The notes under the pieces: generated by a model
What the model was told of the DNA's origin: nothing
The model's input: only the letters and a program-made list of their open reading frames with translations
Database searches by the model: none
Shown: piece after piece, positions 11,087-23,139 of the stretch
Layout: each line of letters starts with the position of its first letter
Position numbering within the stretch: position 1 is the stretch's first letter
Assembly (NCBI GenBank): GCA_027257055.1
Contig: JAPVLO010000138.1
Span: 2,108,001-2,172,000 of the forward strand
DNA: 64,000 bases
Direction: 5' to 3'
Source: Cephalopachus bancanus
Lineage: Eukaryota; Chordata; Mammalia; Primates; Tarsiidae
Made by a program: the position numbers and the translations under genes

Positions 11087-11731
11087 GATCACTTTAGGTC
11101 CAGCTCTTGACTACTTATTTCTTAACAGCCAGATGAGAAAAGTCCCTCCTTTCCAGAAGTTTCCTTACTGGTAAAAAAATAAACAAAACAAACACACACA
11201 CACACACACACACACACAGAATAAACTAGGGTGAAAGACACACTCAAAGTCTGTCAAGGAACCCAGTGGAAATATTGTCCCTAATGTCACTATATTTGCA
11301 ATTTACTTTTTTTCTATTGTCCATAGTAGGCAACTAGGTGAATCCCCAAGGAACTTTCTTCAGAGAGAGGTAGCTCTTTTCAAGGAACAGGAAGTGCATG
11401 GACTTGAATGTCCCATCCATTGTGACAGTGAGAAAGTCATGCAATTAGTTAGAAATAAAAGGCTAATGTTTCAAGGTTAAGCCCAAACTGGGACCACATT
11501 GTGAACCTGCTTTATAGTATCTTAAAGTTATTCTCTAGGACAAAATAACACATTTGGGATTCTATTTTTTCTTTGTTTTTAAACAAATACCGAAGCAACT
11601 TAGTTTTGTTTGGTCCTCAGCAAAACTCCACCATTAGACCTATCACCATGAAATGAAACTTTCTTATTTACCGAAATATGTTTGCTTAAACCCGGTACTA
11701 TTCACTGACTCTGCTGCAGAAAAATTCACCT
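11087..11731. other. Unassigned DNA with a short CA repeat
   Basis: Nothing coding is seen. A (CA)13-14 microsatellite lies at 11192-11218. Confidence 0.5.
11192..11218. repeat. (CA)n microsatellite
   Basis: An uninterrupted CA run read directly, preceded by AAACAAAACAAA. Confidence 0.95.
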
Positions 11732-12052
11732 AATGGATTTTGCTGAATCGCATTACCTTTTTTTTCTCCCAGCCACCTGTTTTGTAAGCCTGAATATCTT
11801 TTCCTTTTCTTTACTGAAGGCATATGTCAAATTCACATCTATTTAGGTGAATATAAACTATGACGTTTACTCAAAGATACAGGACTTCACATTGGTAGCA
11901 TTTCAATATGATGTGGAAAGGAGGCAGAGAAGCTTTTTAAAAATTTTTTTGAATTTTTTCCCTGAACTCTTCACAGGCAAACGCTTATGAAATTAAAGGG
12001 GCCTGTAATCAAAGCACAGAAATAGTTCACTTCAAAAGAAACACAGTCATCT
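11732..12052 (+). repeat. Direct duplication, copy 1
   Basis: Matches 13073-13399 throughout: AATGGATTTTGCTGAATC, CCAGCCACCTGTTTTGTAA, TTCACATTGGTAGCATTTCA, GTGGAAAGGAGGCAGAGAAG and AAATAGTTCACTTC. Identity is near 90% by eye with a few short indels. The homology stops sharply at both ends. No known transposon is recognised in it. Confidence 0.92.
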
Positions 12053-13072
12053 CCTAGTTACCACAGGGCAACAAAATCCACTCCAAAAACGCCAGTAAGA
12101 CGGTAAGCTAACAATGAAAAAGCCACAGCAAAAGGGGGTGAGGGTGGCAGAGGGTAACAGCAAAAAGAAACGGTGTCAGTGAAACCTACTGCAATGAACA
12201 TGAAACTCACATTCCTGAGCTGCTAACCCTGCCCTCTTCCCGTCCACCAGGAGGCCTGCAGTTCCGACACTGCGATCTACACACTTTCATACAAGTATCT
12301 ACCCATTGATCTGTTTATCTATGGCCTTGTTTCCAAAGAAGAAATCAGAGCTTTCAACAATCTTTTCTTTTCTTTTTTAATTAGAAGAAAGAAAAAACTG
12401 AGGATAGAAAACAATGAAACCACGTTAGTACTTGAAATGCACGCAATAAGATCTGGTGAATTTGACCTAGATGGACCACAGCTTTGCCTCTAAAGCTTTC
12501 TAGAAGCCAAAGCAAACTGGGAAAACATAATAAATTATGTGATTCAGTTGTCCACAAGATAAAGTTGAACTAGTTGCTCAGTACTTTTCCAGGTACTGAG
12601 TGCTGAGAAAAATATTTCTCATAATTAGGACTTCATGTGAAGTTACATACAATGTTCTCTCAAAAAGCAGATTTTCTCAGTAACAATACAACATTGTGCA
12701 AGACTATTTCTTATAACATGCTAATGATGAGCTACTCATATCCCAAATAAGTGTCTTCCCTAGCCCGTTTAACAGAATGAGCTGAGTGAACTAGATAGTA
12801 TCTTTTTTTGCCCACAGAGCTTTGGGTAACATTGAGCATCTCTGCTTCAAAGAACATCCTTTGAGACGTTTTCGAAATGTAGATATTCCTATACTGCATA
12901 TTATGTGCAAACCCTTATGTTTTAACATGGAGTCACATTGCAGGCAAGTTGAACAGCCACTTTTTAGTATCAAGGGCACATATAAAACATGCATCATTAT
13001 ACCCTTTTCATAGCATTTTATTTCAAGTAAATGAGATTTGTTAAAAGGTACATAAATATGTACTAAGGATAC
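12053..13072. other. Spacer between the two duplicated blocks
   Basis: Unique-looking DNA with no recognised element. Short overlapping frames on both strands at 12791-13013 show no family resemblance. Confidence 0.5.
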
Positions 13073-13399
13073 TAGTGGATTTTGCTAAATCACATTACTT
13101 TTTTTTTCCTTCCCAGCCACCTGTTTTATAACCCTGAAGATCTCTTCCTTTTCTTTACCGAGGGCATATGTCAAATACACATCTATTTAAGTGAATATAA
13201 ACTATGATGTTTGCTCAGTCAAAGATACATGACTTCACATTGGTAGCATTTCAATATAATGTGGAAAGGAGGCAGAGAAGCTTTAAAAAAAATTTTTTGA
13301 ATTCTTCCTTTAACTCTTCATAGGCAAATGCTTATGAAATTAAAGGGCCCTCTAATCAAAACACAGAAATAGTTCACTTCACAAGAAACACAATCATCT
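13073..13399 (+). repeat. Direct duplication, copy 2
   Basis: Counterpart of 11732-12052, displaced by about 1.34 kb. Differences include a 4-5 base insertion at GTTTGCTCAGTCAAAG and several transitions. Confidence 0.92.
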
Positions 13400-13404
13400 G
13401 TTTT

Positions 13405-13475
13405 ATTGGACAATTAAATCAAAACTCACCAATGGGAGACTTGGAGAATTAAATCAAAAATTCCCAATGGTAAGT
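13405..13475 (+). repeat. Two-unit tandem repeat of about 35 bp
   Basis: TTGGACAATTAAATCAAAAC...CCAATGGG is followed at once by TTGGAGAATTAAATCAAAAA...CCAATGGT. It starts a few bases after the end of duplication copy 2 and is absent after copy 1. Confidence 0.85.
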
Positions 13476-14507
13476 GGAGCTTTGAATGCCAAGCCTGCTT
13501 CACAAAGAGGGTTTGTAAATATCATCTCAACATGAAGAACCAGATCAGCATCTCATTCCTGCTCTTGAGAAACCGTCAGGGACTCTCTTTTTCTATTGAC
13601 TCTACACACGTGTCCCCAGAAGATAGAGAATCCTGTATTCGCTCAATGTCTGGTTCTGATATGACCAGGGTCCTGTGATTTGGGAGTGGGAGAAAAACTG
13701 TTTTTCACACTTTTGTTGTTCCCCTTGCTTTTACTGTCCATCTTTTTGCAGTTGCAAATTCTGAACAGCATGATTTATTGCTTTTTTCTTGCTATGTTTG
13801 TATTTTGGCTTTTTATCGGCGTTATAACATGGACATCTTCCTATATCACTCAATAGTTTTAAAATTAGGTATTAATAGCTGCCTAAATATATCATAATGA
13901 AATTTTAGGGAAAAAAAGGACAAAATGTTATAGGCAGCTAGAAGGGGACAGGAAAAAACAATCAGATATTTTTTTAAAGTTTCCGTATGAGACTTTTAAT
14001 CAAAACATTATTGGTCATAAAGATACATTTCTAAGGAGGCTGTTTCTCGCTTTGGGGGTTCTCTTTCCATGCATTTGGTCTCCGCCATGCTGGCATCACT
14101 CTCTCCTACCCTCCTGGCACCCCCTGCCCTGGTACTGGCGGCTCCCTGTGACCACGTGTTCCCAAGAAACTAATGTCTAGGCGTTGTTCCCACGCAGCTA
14201 CCTGGCCTTTCTCACGTGGTTCTCCAACTTCCCCGTTAAGACCTGTTTCATGCTTTGCATTATGGGAGCTTCTCCACCCTGGAACCTCCATGCTCAAAGG
14301 AAGAAGTCTATGAATTCTTACTGAAAGCCACCAGGAAGCCAAGTCTCTCCCACCCAAACAACTCTCTACGCATGATACCTTCATTTCTCATTCATCTGAA
14401 GTGTTCATGTCATGACTATTAGATAAAATCAGAGTGACTCTCTGTCCCCCGGGCTGTGCAGACAGCAGCCAAACTTTGATACTTGATGTGTGTTACACAT
14501 GTATCTT
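13476..14507. other. Unassigned DNA
   Basis: No element is recognised. A 92-codon reverse frame at 14106-14384 lies in a slightly GC-richer patch, but it has no family resemblance and no convincing splice context. Confidence 0.45.
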
Positions 14508-14816
14508 AATAGTTTCAAGTAAGCCGGACTCGGTGGCTCAGCCTGTAATCCCACGCCTTGGGAGGCTGAGGTGAGTGGATTGCCTGAGCCTGCAGGTTCG
14601 AGACCCGCCTGGGCAGGTGAGACCTCATCTCTACAATAAATCAAAAATTAGCCGGACGTGGTAGCACGCGCCTGTAATTCCAGCTACTCAGAAGGCTGAG
14701 GCGGAAGGATCGCCGGAGCCGGCAGGTCGAGGCTGCGGTGGCCGGGAGCGGCCATGGCACTCCAGTCTGGGCGACAGAGTGAGACTCCAACTCAAAAAAA
14801 AAAATAGTTTCAAGTA
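14508..14816 (+). mobile_element. Alu with perfect 14-bp target duplication
   Basis: The element body is 14523-14802. The duplication AATAGTTTCAAGTA occurs at 14508-14521 and 14803-14816, and the insertion site reads TCTT/AATAG, close to the L1 endonuclease preference. Left arm variant GGGCAGGTGAGACC. A clean duplication implies a fairly recent insertion. Confidence 0.97.
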
Positions 14817-15689
14817 GTGAATGCTCAAAATACAGGTGGGAGGACAGACGCATTATATAAAATCCTCTCAAGGTAGCAGATCTATCGCCTCCCCACCTAG
14901 AGAACAAATTAGCACCAGCAATAGTATATTGGGGGAAAGAAATCACATGTCTAAAAGCATTTGAGGACCCTCCCCCCCCCAAATAGCCATGGCAACAAAT
15001 TTTATAATATGAGAAGCTTCTCTCTCCATCACTACTGTCATGACAGTTTTTATTTTAGGAAGACAGATTTTGAAGTAAGTAACTCCTTTAAACAATCTGG
15101 AAAAAAAGTGAATTAATATGTTGCTCTCTCAAATATATAGGAAAAATATTGTTCTATTTTTACTATCATCATTAATCACATATATTGGCCGCTCACTGCC
15201 TAGAACATTGTATTGCTACATGTTGTCAGAGAGGGAAAAAATTAGATCATTCTCTTGCATTATTTCAATTCTGAGCAAAGTTCTCATGAGGAATGCTGCT
15301 CCTTGAGAGCTAGACAGGCACGTTTGAATAGTGCCTTCAATGCTCAGATCACATGGGTACTAATTAGTTTACAGAAAGCAGAGTAATTCTATGGACGGAG
15401 CTATCGTGCCACAGATAATTAATTGCAGCTCCCCAAAGTATCTGACACCCCAGTGAGTGACTCACATCCTTGGAAGAGCTATATTATATCATCAGGACAG
15501 GGCTTATAAAACAATCCAGGCAGATATGGCAGTATCACCCTGTCAAAACCTGAAACCTGCACAAAAGGACAATCCGATTTCCTTTTGTAAACATCCAAAA
15601 TTGGTAGCCACGGTAAAAAGTAGGAATGAAGAATGAACCTCTTAAAAAAGGAATTATGATTAATAATAGCTAACACACATGGTCCACTT
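14817..15689. other. Unassigned AT-rich DNA
   Basis: No element or gene is recognised. A C9-10 run lies near 14972-14981. Confidence 0.5.
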
Positions 15690-15895
15690 TCTTGTAATCA
15701 CTTCACAAATACTAATCTGAGTGTCACAAGTTCCCACTAGATGAGTGCATAATTATTCTCCCCATTTTACAGATGAGGAGTGCAAGGCGGGGGGTTTGGT
15801 AAGTTAGTAAAACACCCAAGAATATATCATTAATAAATGGCAAAGTTAGATTTTAACTTGGCTGGATACGGAATCTGTACTCTTGAGTACTATCT
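15690..15895 (-). mobile_element. MIR SINE, reverse
   Basis: The reverse MIR signature CCCATTTTACAGATGAGGAG is followed by GTAAGTTAGTAAAACACCCA, ATGGCAAAGTTAGATTTTAA and GAATCTGTACTCTTGAG. Confidence 0.8.
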
Positions 15896-16019
15896 TATAA
15901 TTCTTCAAAACAGAAAATCGGAAATACAACCTACTAAGTATAACCTGTCCTTGATTCTGAAAAAAAAAGGTACTAATGTATTTACAGAGTTAGGGAATAT
16001 CAGTTATGAATAGCAATAA

Positions 16020-16110
16020 CAGTTTCATTTATTAATTACCTACTATGGGTTGAGCATTTGCCTACACCATTTATAATTCTAATAATAGTTTTTCAAAGTA
16101 GTTAGGTGAT
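16020..16110 (-). mobile_element. Possible MIR fragment, reverse
   Basis: AATTACCTACTATGGGTTGAGCATTTGCC resembles the reverse MIR 3' end, then degenerates. Confidence 0.5.
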
Positions 16111-16800
16111 CTGCATGAGTACACATGAAGAACTTTGGAGAAGTTGAGTCTGAGGGAGAGAAGTATGAGATGGTTTCCTAGTCAGTTTGTTATGTATTTA
16201 AAGCCAGGTTTCTCTGAATTTAATGATCGTATGTATCTTATGTTAAGATCTTAAGAAAATTTTATGAAAGAATATTTGGGCCCACCTAACTCTTAGTAGA
16301 GGGCCACTCAAGTTTGTTTGTCAAACATTTGGAAAGAAACATGATGTAACAAGACAAAAGAGAATGAAAAACAGAGTGAAGATTTTTGTTTAAGTTGTGG
16401 TAACCTTTAGTCAGTGTGGACCAGTGAAACGGATAAATAGAAATTGACCCACCACTCTTTTAGCTAATGCCATATTTCTTTAAGAACAACTTCCAGATGC
16501 TGGCCTGGGCATCCATTTTGCTATTTCTGGCAAAGAAAACTCTTTTGCATTTTGCCAGCCTGAGAAAACAGAATCTATTAACCAGTGCCAGCCATGATTT
16601 GTTCTTTGGACATAAAAGCACAGGGCCTTTTCCTTGGAATGCTTTTAGTTATAATCATCTTTTTCCCCATTTCAGTCTACAAGAGCGTGCAGTCATATTT
16701 ATATCATGAACTATGTCAGAGTTTAGCACTAGTTTGTTCATTTAGTGAGTTAGTGATCATGAATCAGCACATGGCATATTCTCTGGGGAAAGGGTAGTCT
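16111..16800. other. Unassigned DNA
   Basis: No recognised element. Two overlapping forward frames at 16467-16797 have no family resemblance. Confidence 0.45.
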
Positions 16801-16808
16801 TTCCAAGG

Positions 16809-16960
16809 CAGTGGTTCTCAAACTTTGGGCTGTATTTGAACCTAGAGTGTGTGTGAAGAACACAAAGACAGGTTGATGGAGGTAAAAGGGGGCCTGAATC
16901 CTTTCATGTTTATCAAATTGCTCAGTGATTCTGATACCAAACAGAGTTTGAAAATCACTG
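16809..16960 (+). mobile_element. MER5A-like hAT MITE
   Basis: Begins CAGTGGTTCTCAAACTTTG and ends GTTTGAAAATCACTG, the MER5-family terminal repeats. The flanking 8-mers TTCCAAGG and TACTAAGA match at 5 of 8. Non-coding. Confidence 0.85.
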
Positions 16961-16968
16961 TACTAAGA

Positions 16969-17399
16969 TTTAGTTCAAAGCCGTCTTTTTCTGGTTCTCA
17001 AAGCCGAGTCCATGAAGCTTCCCAGATTCAAGTCTTCCTTCTCAACCTAGGTGCTAAACTGAAGCAATGGAATCTAGCAGAAGTTGCCCTTCCAGATCCA
17101 AATGGCTCTGAGTCACAACTTCTCCCTGTCCATTTGCCCAGTTCCAAACCTGAGTTTAAGTTTTTATTCTGTTAGTACTCTTAGCAGTCATCTGGCTATG
17201 AGGCCCTTCTCAGCATACCAGCTCCATGACCAGAGTTACACCATCTCCTGACCAGGCCCCCTGCCAGGGTCCCGAAGTGTATCCACCAAAATCAATTTCT
17301 ACCTAAATACCTCTAGCTATTTTTGAATGCCACCTACCTACCACAGTGTTCTCAAACTTTGGTTGACATAGCGGGCAGCCTTTAAGATGGTGTCAGTGA
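16969..17399. other. Unassigned DNA
   Basis: Around 17345 a second TTCTCAAACTTTGG motif resembles a MER5-type end, but no partner end was found. Confidence 0.4.
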
Positions 17400-17680
17400 T
17401 TCTCTTCTCCTAGACTTCATACCCTTGTGCATGCAATTCCCTCGTGTTGACTGCAGGCTGGACTTACTGAGTCCTTTCTAATGAATAGAAAGTGGCGGCA
17501 ATTATGAGATGTCATTTCTGAGATGAAGTTATAAAAAGACAGTGTCCTTCCTGGTGGCAACACGTCTTGTCCACTAGCTATCGGATTGCTCACCCTGGAA
17601 ACATACATCCGCCATGTCATAGGGCAGTATGGAGAACCCTACCTGGCAAGAGACCAACTGCCACAAAAAGAGTTGTTGGA
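17400..17680 (+). mobile_element. Ancient LTR-like repeat fragment, family uncertain
   Basis: The order TTATAAAAAGACAGTGTCCTTCC, GATTGCTCACCCTGGAAAC, CCGCCATGTCATAGGGCAG, then CCTACCTGGCAAGAGACC resembles a common mammalian LTR/MaLR-type interspersed repeat. I cannot name it securely. Confidence 0.45.
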
Positions 17681-18884
17681 AGAAACATGATAAGCCTTAT
17701 GTGAACATAGAAATCCCATTGGGCTATTTAAACCAAAAATCGGGATGAACAGGCTTAATAAGAATTATTCACCTCTAGGTCTTATTTTATAAAAGGATAT
17801 AGCGAAAGAATTAACCACATTGGATTTAAAGTAGCTACTCACAAAACAAATTGTTCGAAGAAATAAGATAAAACTTTTGTGAGCGTAAACATCTGCTAAG
17901 CCCTCTTCTGCTTTGTCCTAAAATATGTATTGCCAACTTCTTGATTTTAAATGGAGGAATTTATTCCTTAAGGGCAAGGGACAGAGGACAAGAATAGGAA
18001 AACATTGTCTTCTAAGGAGTTATTTAAGTTTGTTTGGAACTTATGTGTTTGGAACAAGAAAGAAATGTTAAAACCATGACCACACAGCAAGGGCTTTAGA
18101 ACTAAATTAAAATATGGTGTATTGGGAAATTGTAATAATTGAGCCACAAATTTACCAGAACAGGAAAAGACGTTCCAATACTTTGGTGATATTGCACAGA
18201 ACTCAATTTGATTAATCCTAAAAATGATCTAAACATTTTTTTATGTGTAAACCTGTTCAGATAATGTCTCTCAACTTCAAAAAACCTTTGCAAATTTTAG
18301 ACTAACATATTTTAAATGAAATGTTTTAGACTAATATTTAAAAATTTTTTTTTTACTCTATTACAGGTTAAATTTATTGCTAAAATGTCCTTTTTAGCTT
18401 TCAGATATTTAGCAATTGAGCAGTCTTTTAAAAAATAATAGTGTAATTCTATTATTATTTTTTTTTTTTTTGGTAAAAGCTAAATCTTACACACATTTCT
18501 TATTTCCTAATTAAATTTTTTGTATCTTATTTCTTACACACATTATTTCCTGACTAAATCTCATGTGTCTTCTTGAGAACAGAATAGAAAAAAATTTATT
18601 CTGAATTCTTCACTTTTGATTATCAAGAAACTTCAAGAATTCATCAACTGAAATACTGCAAATGTATTCAAAATGAAAATTGACATCTTTTTTGAGTCAG
18701 TGAACAGCTTCAAGAAAGCAAATGAGATTCTTTTGAAAACTGTTTTAACATATTTAATCCACAAGATCACTGTGCAGCACATATAACCTCACTACTCTTA
18801 AAGTGGGTTTATAAGCTCATAGTAGGAAGTTCTTCACTCAGGAATTGGCTTTGAATTTAAACCAATGAGGCGATGTTGTAAACA
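17681..18884. other. AT-rich DNA with a small tandem repeat
   Basis: No gene is seen. The patch CTTACACACATT...ATTTCCTAATTAAAT at about 18485 recurs about 47 bp later as CTTACACACATTATTTCCTG...ACTAAAT. Confidence 0.5.
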
Positions 18885-19575
18885 TGATTTTGTGATGTGG
18901 TTTTTTTTTTTTTTTTCCTCTTTACAATACATAATCGCACATCTTTCCATGTCATTGGATATACAGTATTTTAGTATCTGGGTGTCTTATGATTTATTCA
19001 GCTGATCTCCTACTAATCAACATTTAGGCTGTTTGTAATTTCCCACATGACAAACTCTAGAAGACATTCTCATTGATACATTTTTGTGTTATCCAAGATT
19101 ATTTCTTTAAAATATGTTCCTAGAAGTGGAATTGGGAAAGCAACTAGGAACATGACTAATGCATCAACTTGCCTTGCCAAATGACCTTCCAGGAAGCTTC
19201 CTAACACTTAAGATTCCCCAGCAGTGGGAAAGAATGCCTCGCCGGTGCTTTGTTGTTGAGTCTGTGTATTTGCTTGTTTATTTTCTTTAATTTTAGCTAA
19301 TTTTATATTAGAAAATGCAACCTAATTGCTATCTGTTAGTTATCTGTGATGCTAAGCACTTAAACATTTTAGTGGCTTTGTAATATTTCATTCTTGGAAT
19401 GTACCAAAATTGTTCATTCATTCTCCATTTTTTACATCATATTAATTCTAAAAAAAAATCTGGCAAATAACCTTTTCACATATAACTAAAATGTACATTT
19501 CTGTTTATCTTCAGAGTGAATTCCCATAAGACAAATTAGTGGAAGGAAGAGTATTGCTAAGTTATTTTTCAGAAA
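18885..19575 (-). mobile_element. Old L1M-type fragment, reverse
   Basis: Reverse L1 3' sequence: CACATCTTTCCATGTCATTGG, AACATTTAGGCTGTTTGTAA, GTTCCTAGAAGTGGAATTGG and CCAAATGACCTTCCAGG. Heavily diverged. Confidence 0.7.
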
Positions 19576-19608
19576 GCCTTTATTCACATATCAGCAGTGG
19601 ACAGCATA

Positions 19609-20032
19609 TGTTATGGGTCAAATTGTGTTCCCCAAAAAGATATGTTGAAATCCTAGCCCCAGGGACCTGTGAAGGTGATCTTACTTGGAAATAAGGTCTT
19701 TGCAAATGCTATGAAGTTGAGATGAAGTCACACTGAATTGGGTATGAATGTCCTTACGAGAAGAGAAGAGACACAAACAGAGGGAAGACAGCTGTGTGAG
19801 GATGGAGACCAAGAAAGAGCAATGCTTCTACAAGCCAAGGAATACCTGGGGTTACCAGTAGCTGGAAGAGATCAGGACAGTTTCTCCCCTAGAAGTTTCA
19901 GCGGGAATATGCACCTGTCAACATCTTGATTTTGAATGTCGAACCTCAAAAACTTTGAGAGAATGAATTTTCATTGTTTTAGGCCTCCCAGTTAATGATA
20001 CTTTATTATAGCAACACTAGGAAACTAAAACG
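19609..20032 (+). mobile_element. MLT1-type solo LTR
   Basis: Starts TGTTATGGGTCAAATTGTG and runs through ATATGTTGAAATCCTAGCCC, ACTTGGAAATAAGGTC, TTCTACAAGCCAAGG, CTTGATTTTGAATG to CCCAGTTAATGATAC and CAACACTAGGAAACTAA. This is the layout of a MaLR LTR. The 63-codon frame at 19738-19929 is incidental. Confidence 0.8.
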
Positions 20033-20035
20033 GCT

Positions 20036-20117
20036 TTATTTTCAAAATATCTGTTCATTTAAATAAGACTGGTATTTATCTGCATTGATTTTCAAAAATA
20101 TCTGCTAATTTAAAATG
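20036..20117 (+). repeat. Two-unit tandem repeat of about 50 bp
   Basis: TTTTCAAAATATCTGTTCATTTAAA is echoed as TTTTCAAAAATATCTGCTAATTTAAA about 51 bp downstream, directly after the LTR. Confidence 0.7.
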
Positions 20118-20744
20118 TGAAGATACTATTTAAATGTTCTGATTTTCATTGGTTAAAAATGTGCCCTAAATATCAGCCATTTACTTTCTCTTCTATGAAT
20201 ATTTCATAATACTGTTATGCTTTTTATCATATATTGTAACATTAATGTTATTTATAATCAATATATTAAGAATATTACTTGATATCAGTCACATTTATTA
20301 CAAATGCTTTTCTCTAGCTTTTGATTGGCTGTAACTCATTACATAAATATGCAAAAATCAGAAATCATTCTGTAGTGCTTATAAAATATTTTTACTTAAC
20401 AAAAAAGATTGATAAGTTGTAACCAACAACAGCAACAATATTTTTACTTCTCTTATTTAAAATTCTGGCATGAGATTTTCTTGAAAAATCACAATTATAT
20501 GAAAAAAGTCCTTAAGTCTTTTAGAAGAAAAAAAGAAAAGGAAAAGTCTGCACATGTCGTTTTGTTTTTGGGAATGGCAGGTTGGGCTCAAGTAGGTTTT
20601 CATTCACTATCACGTTTATAAGGAGAACATTTGTCCCTTTTTAGTGAGCACTACAGAGACAGACTTCTGTTGAACACATCAGAATGCAAAATTGTGCCAT
20701 TAAACACAAGGTCAAGAAAAAGGACCATGATCTTGAAGAAGAAA
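20118..20744. other. AT-rich DNA, nothing recognised
   Basis: Low-complexity AT-rich sequence with A-runs. No element identified. Confidence 0.5.
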
Positions 20745-20905
20745 GAAAATGGAAGGAAGAAAGAAAGGGAGGAAGGGAGGAAGACAGGAAGGGAGGGAGA
20801 CAGGAAGGAAAGAAGGAAGAGAGGAAGGGAGACTTGAAGAAAGGAAGGGCGGGAGGCCAGAAGGAAGGGAGAGAGGAAGGAAGGAAAAAAAAGAAAGAAA
20901 AAAAG
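20745..20905 (+). repeat. (GGAA)n/(GGGA)n purine tract
   Basis: About 160 bp of almost pure purine on the + strand, alternating GGAA, GGGA, GAAA and GGAG units. It gives spurious K/E/R/G-rich frames. Such mirror-like tracts can form triplex DNA, and GGAA repeats can bind ETS factors. Confidence 0.95.
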
Positions 20906-22204
20906 CTCTAGAAAACGGAAGTCCTCAGAATATTTCTAGGTAACTAATAATGGTGTCTTGTGAGGAAGATAACGCATACAGATCTGTAGGAGTAATGCCT
21001 CTGTCAGAATCCCCTCTCCATGATAAAAGCAAGAGGCCATGATGATAATCACTGTGGGAACCTCTGAGATAAGAATTTATCTTCAAGAATAGCAATAAAA
21101 AGCTGACAAGTACAATTTAATTATGATGGAGTAGGCCCTGAATGACTGTAAATCTACCACCGGGGTCTGCATGAAAATTAAGATGCAGGGGTATATGTTT
21201 TAATTTATAGGCGTCTTCTTTGGACTACCTATAAATCAAACGAATAGCAGAAATTTCAAGGACAGAACACATGCGCTGCTCATTTTCTGAGCCCTTCTTG
21301 GGCGGGTCAGGCTTTTCCTCTGATTCTCCGAAGTCAGTAAACTAGATCTTTTTCGATTCCTTGCTATGTCCATACTAGCAAGGACTGGTGAGCACATCCA
21401 GTGCAATGACGTGATGGGCTCCTCAGATTAAATTGCAAAATCTCTGACTAAGGGACTAAGCGGGGTCTCACAAATCTACTTGATAACTAGAACCCACTAT
21501 GGAAAATAATATATAAGCAACATATGAGCTTGTTTGGCTGATTATGGATAACCACAAGAATGTTTATTCTGTTATATGTTATAAAATTATTTTCCTTAAC
21601 CTTCACAGTTATGGGAAGCAGGCTGTATTATCCACCCCACGCCCTTCTTTTTGGAGAAAGCAAGATTTATTGAGAGGACAGAAAAGCTCCCAAGGTGGGA
21701 GGGCACCCGAAGGGGCCACCATATTATCCCCTCTTTTTTAACCAATGAAAAAAATGATGTTTGTTGACATAATGAAAACTTAAAAACAAATAATGTGTTT
21801 CGCCTCTCTTATCACAGGAAAATGTTAATATATAAATCCAGTTATGGTCAATGACTTTTCTTATGTTACATTCAAGATAAATTGCTTGACTACGCGTTTT
21901 ATTATGCTTCTACTAGGGTAGATATTATGGAAACCGGAACCAGTCTTCGTTCTCATTCCTCACTCTGGTCAAATCTTGTGTGTCCCCCTCATGGTAATGG
22001 AATGACCATGTGACAACAAAGACTAGGGAAATTGTTAACATGGGAGCTTAGAGAGTCTACAGAATAAAGCAGGGCTGGAAAGTTATAGAGAAGATTCAAA
22101 CCGGCAACGGCCGACTTCACAAGAGACTGAAGATTTGATCTTTTCCCCAATCTACCTCACCACTCCGATCTCAGAGACTGGGATCCTGTATTTGTGATCA
22201 CAGC
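20906..22204. other. Unique DNA with a conserved-looking stretch
   Basis: 21000-21300 is repeat-free and compositionally balanced (for example ATAAAAGCAAGAGGCCATGA, TTTAATTATGATGGAG). No gene recognised. Confidence 0.4.
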
Positions 22205-22434
22205 GAAATGGTCCTCAACTGGGGGACAATCATGTCTACTGGGGGCATCTGGCAACTTCTAGAGATTTGGTTTGGGTTGTAAAATGTGGGGTGTGGAGCT
22301 GCTACTGCATCTAGTGGGCAGCAGCCAGGGATGCTGCTAAAATTCCCCCAATGAACAGGACACAACCACCCACCACACACAGCTGGCCCAGAATGTCAGC
22401 AGTGCCTCTGAGAGGGCCGGGGTAAGAAACCCTG
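22205..22434 (+). mobile_element. hAT (Charlie-like) MITE
   Basis: TGGTCCTCAACTGGGGGACA at the left and GGTAAGAAACCCTGG at the right resemble the CAGTGGTTCTCAAC.../GAGAAACCCTG ends of a mammalian hAT MITE. The interior GGGGGCATCTGGCAA, ATCTAGTGGGCAGCAGCCAG and GGGATGCTGCTAAAATTCCC agrees. Confidence 0.75.
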
Positions 22435-23089
22435 GTCTAAGGGCAAATTCAACGAAGGGAACCAGAGCTCTTCTTTGAGACTTTGTTGAGTTCTGCTATT
22501 TTTTTTTTTTAAATTAAAGACATGGGAGTTCCAAGCTCAGTTTTCCTGTGTGATAAAGCTTGGGAAATGGTCTAGAGGCAGTGGTTGAGGCTGAAGACAC
22601 CACACAAAAGAAGCAAAGCTGGAAAAAATGCCAGGGGCCCAGTGGCATTCAATTCAGCCTCTGGTTGCATGGCCTATTTACCATTCAGCTCTTCCTAGTT
22701 AGGGATTGTAACTGGTTATGAATTCCATAACCCAGTTATGGAAGTTATATACAGACAAGTGGATGTTATTTGTCTAAATACCCACAACTCTAAATTGGAA
22801 AAGAAAGTCGCACACTTCCCTTTGCAACCTGTTCTCAGTGTCCAGAGGTGTTAGGGTGAGAGGCTGCTCACAAAGAGGACCATGTGGAATGGCCTTGCAT
22901 GCCTTCTGAGTTTGCTCCCCGTGAGCAGAGCTTGGCCAGGGAATCCAGCCTCTGCCACTTTGGCGGACAAGCTGACCCCACAAGGACCTACACCCCTCAA
23001 CACACACAAACATACTTCTTTCTCTTCTTCTGACTTTGTGCTCGGGCCAGATCACAAGGCCCTTCTCCCACAGCCCTCCTGAAGTGTTT

Positions 23090-23092
<3 letters not shown>
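22435..23092. other. Unassigned DNA
   Basis: No element or gene recognised. The 178-codon reverse frame at 22774-23310 crosses the GT repeat, contains a His/Thr run from it, and has no family resemblance. Confidence 0.45.

Positions 23093-23138
<46 letters not shown>
23093..23138. repeat. (GT)n microsatellite
   Basis: About 22-23 uninterrupted GT units. Confidence 0.97.

Positions 23139-23139
<1 letters not shown>

Noticed and set aside
13073..13475. CRISPR-like array from repeated blocks
   Set aside because: There are only two long units and one short doublet, with no regular spacers. The host is a primate.
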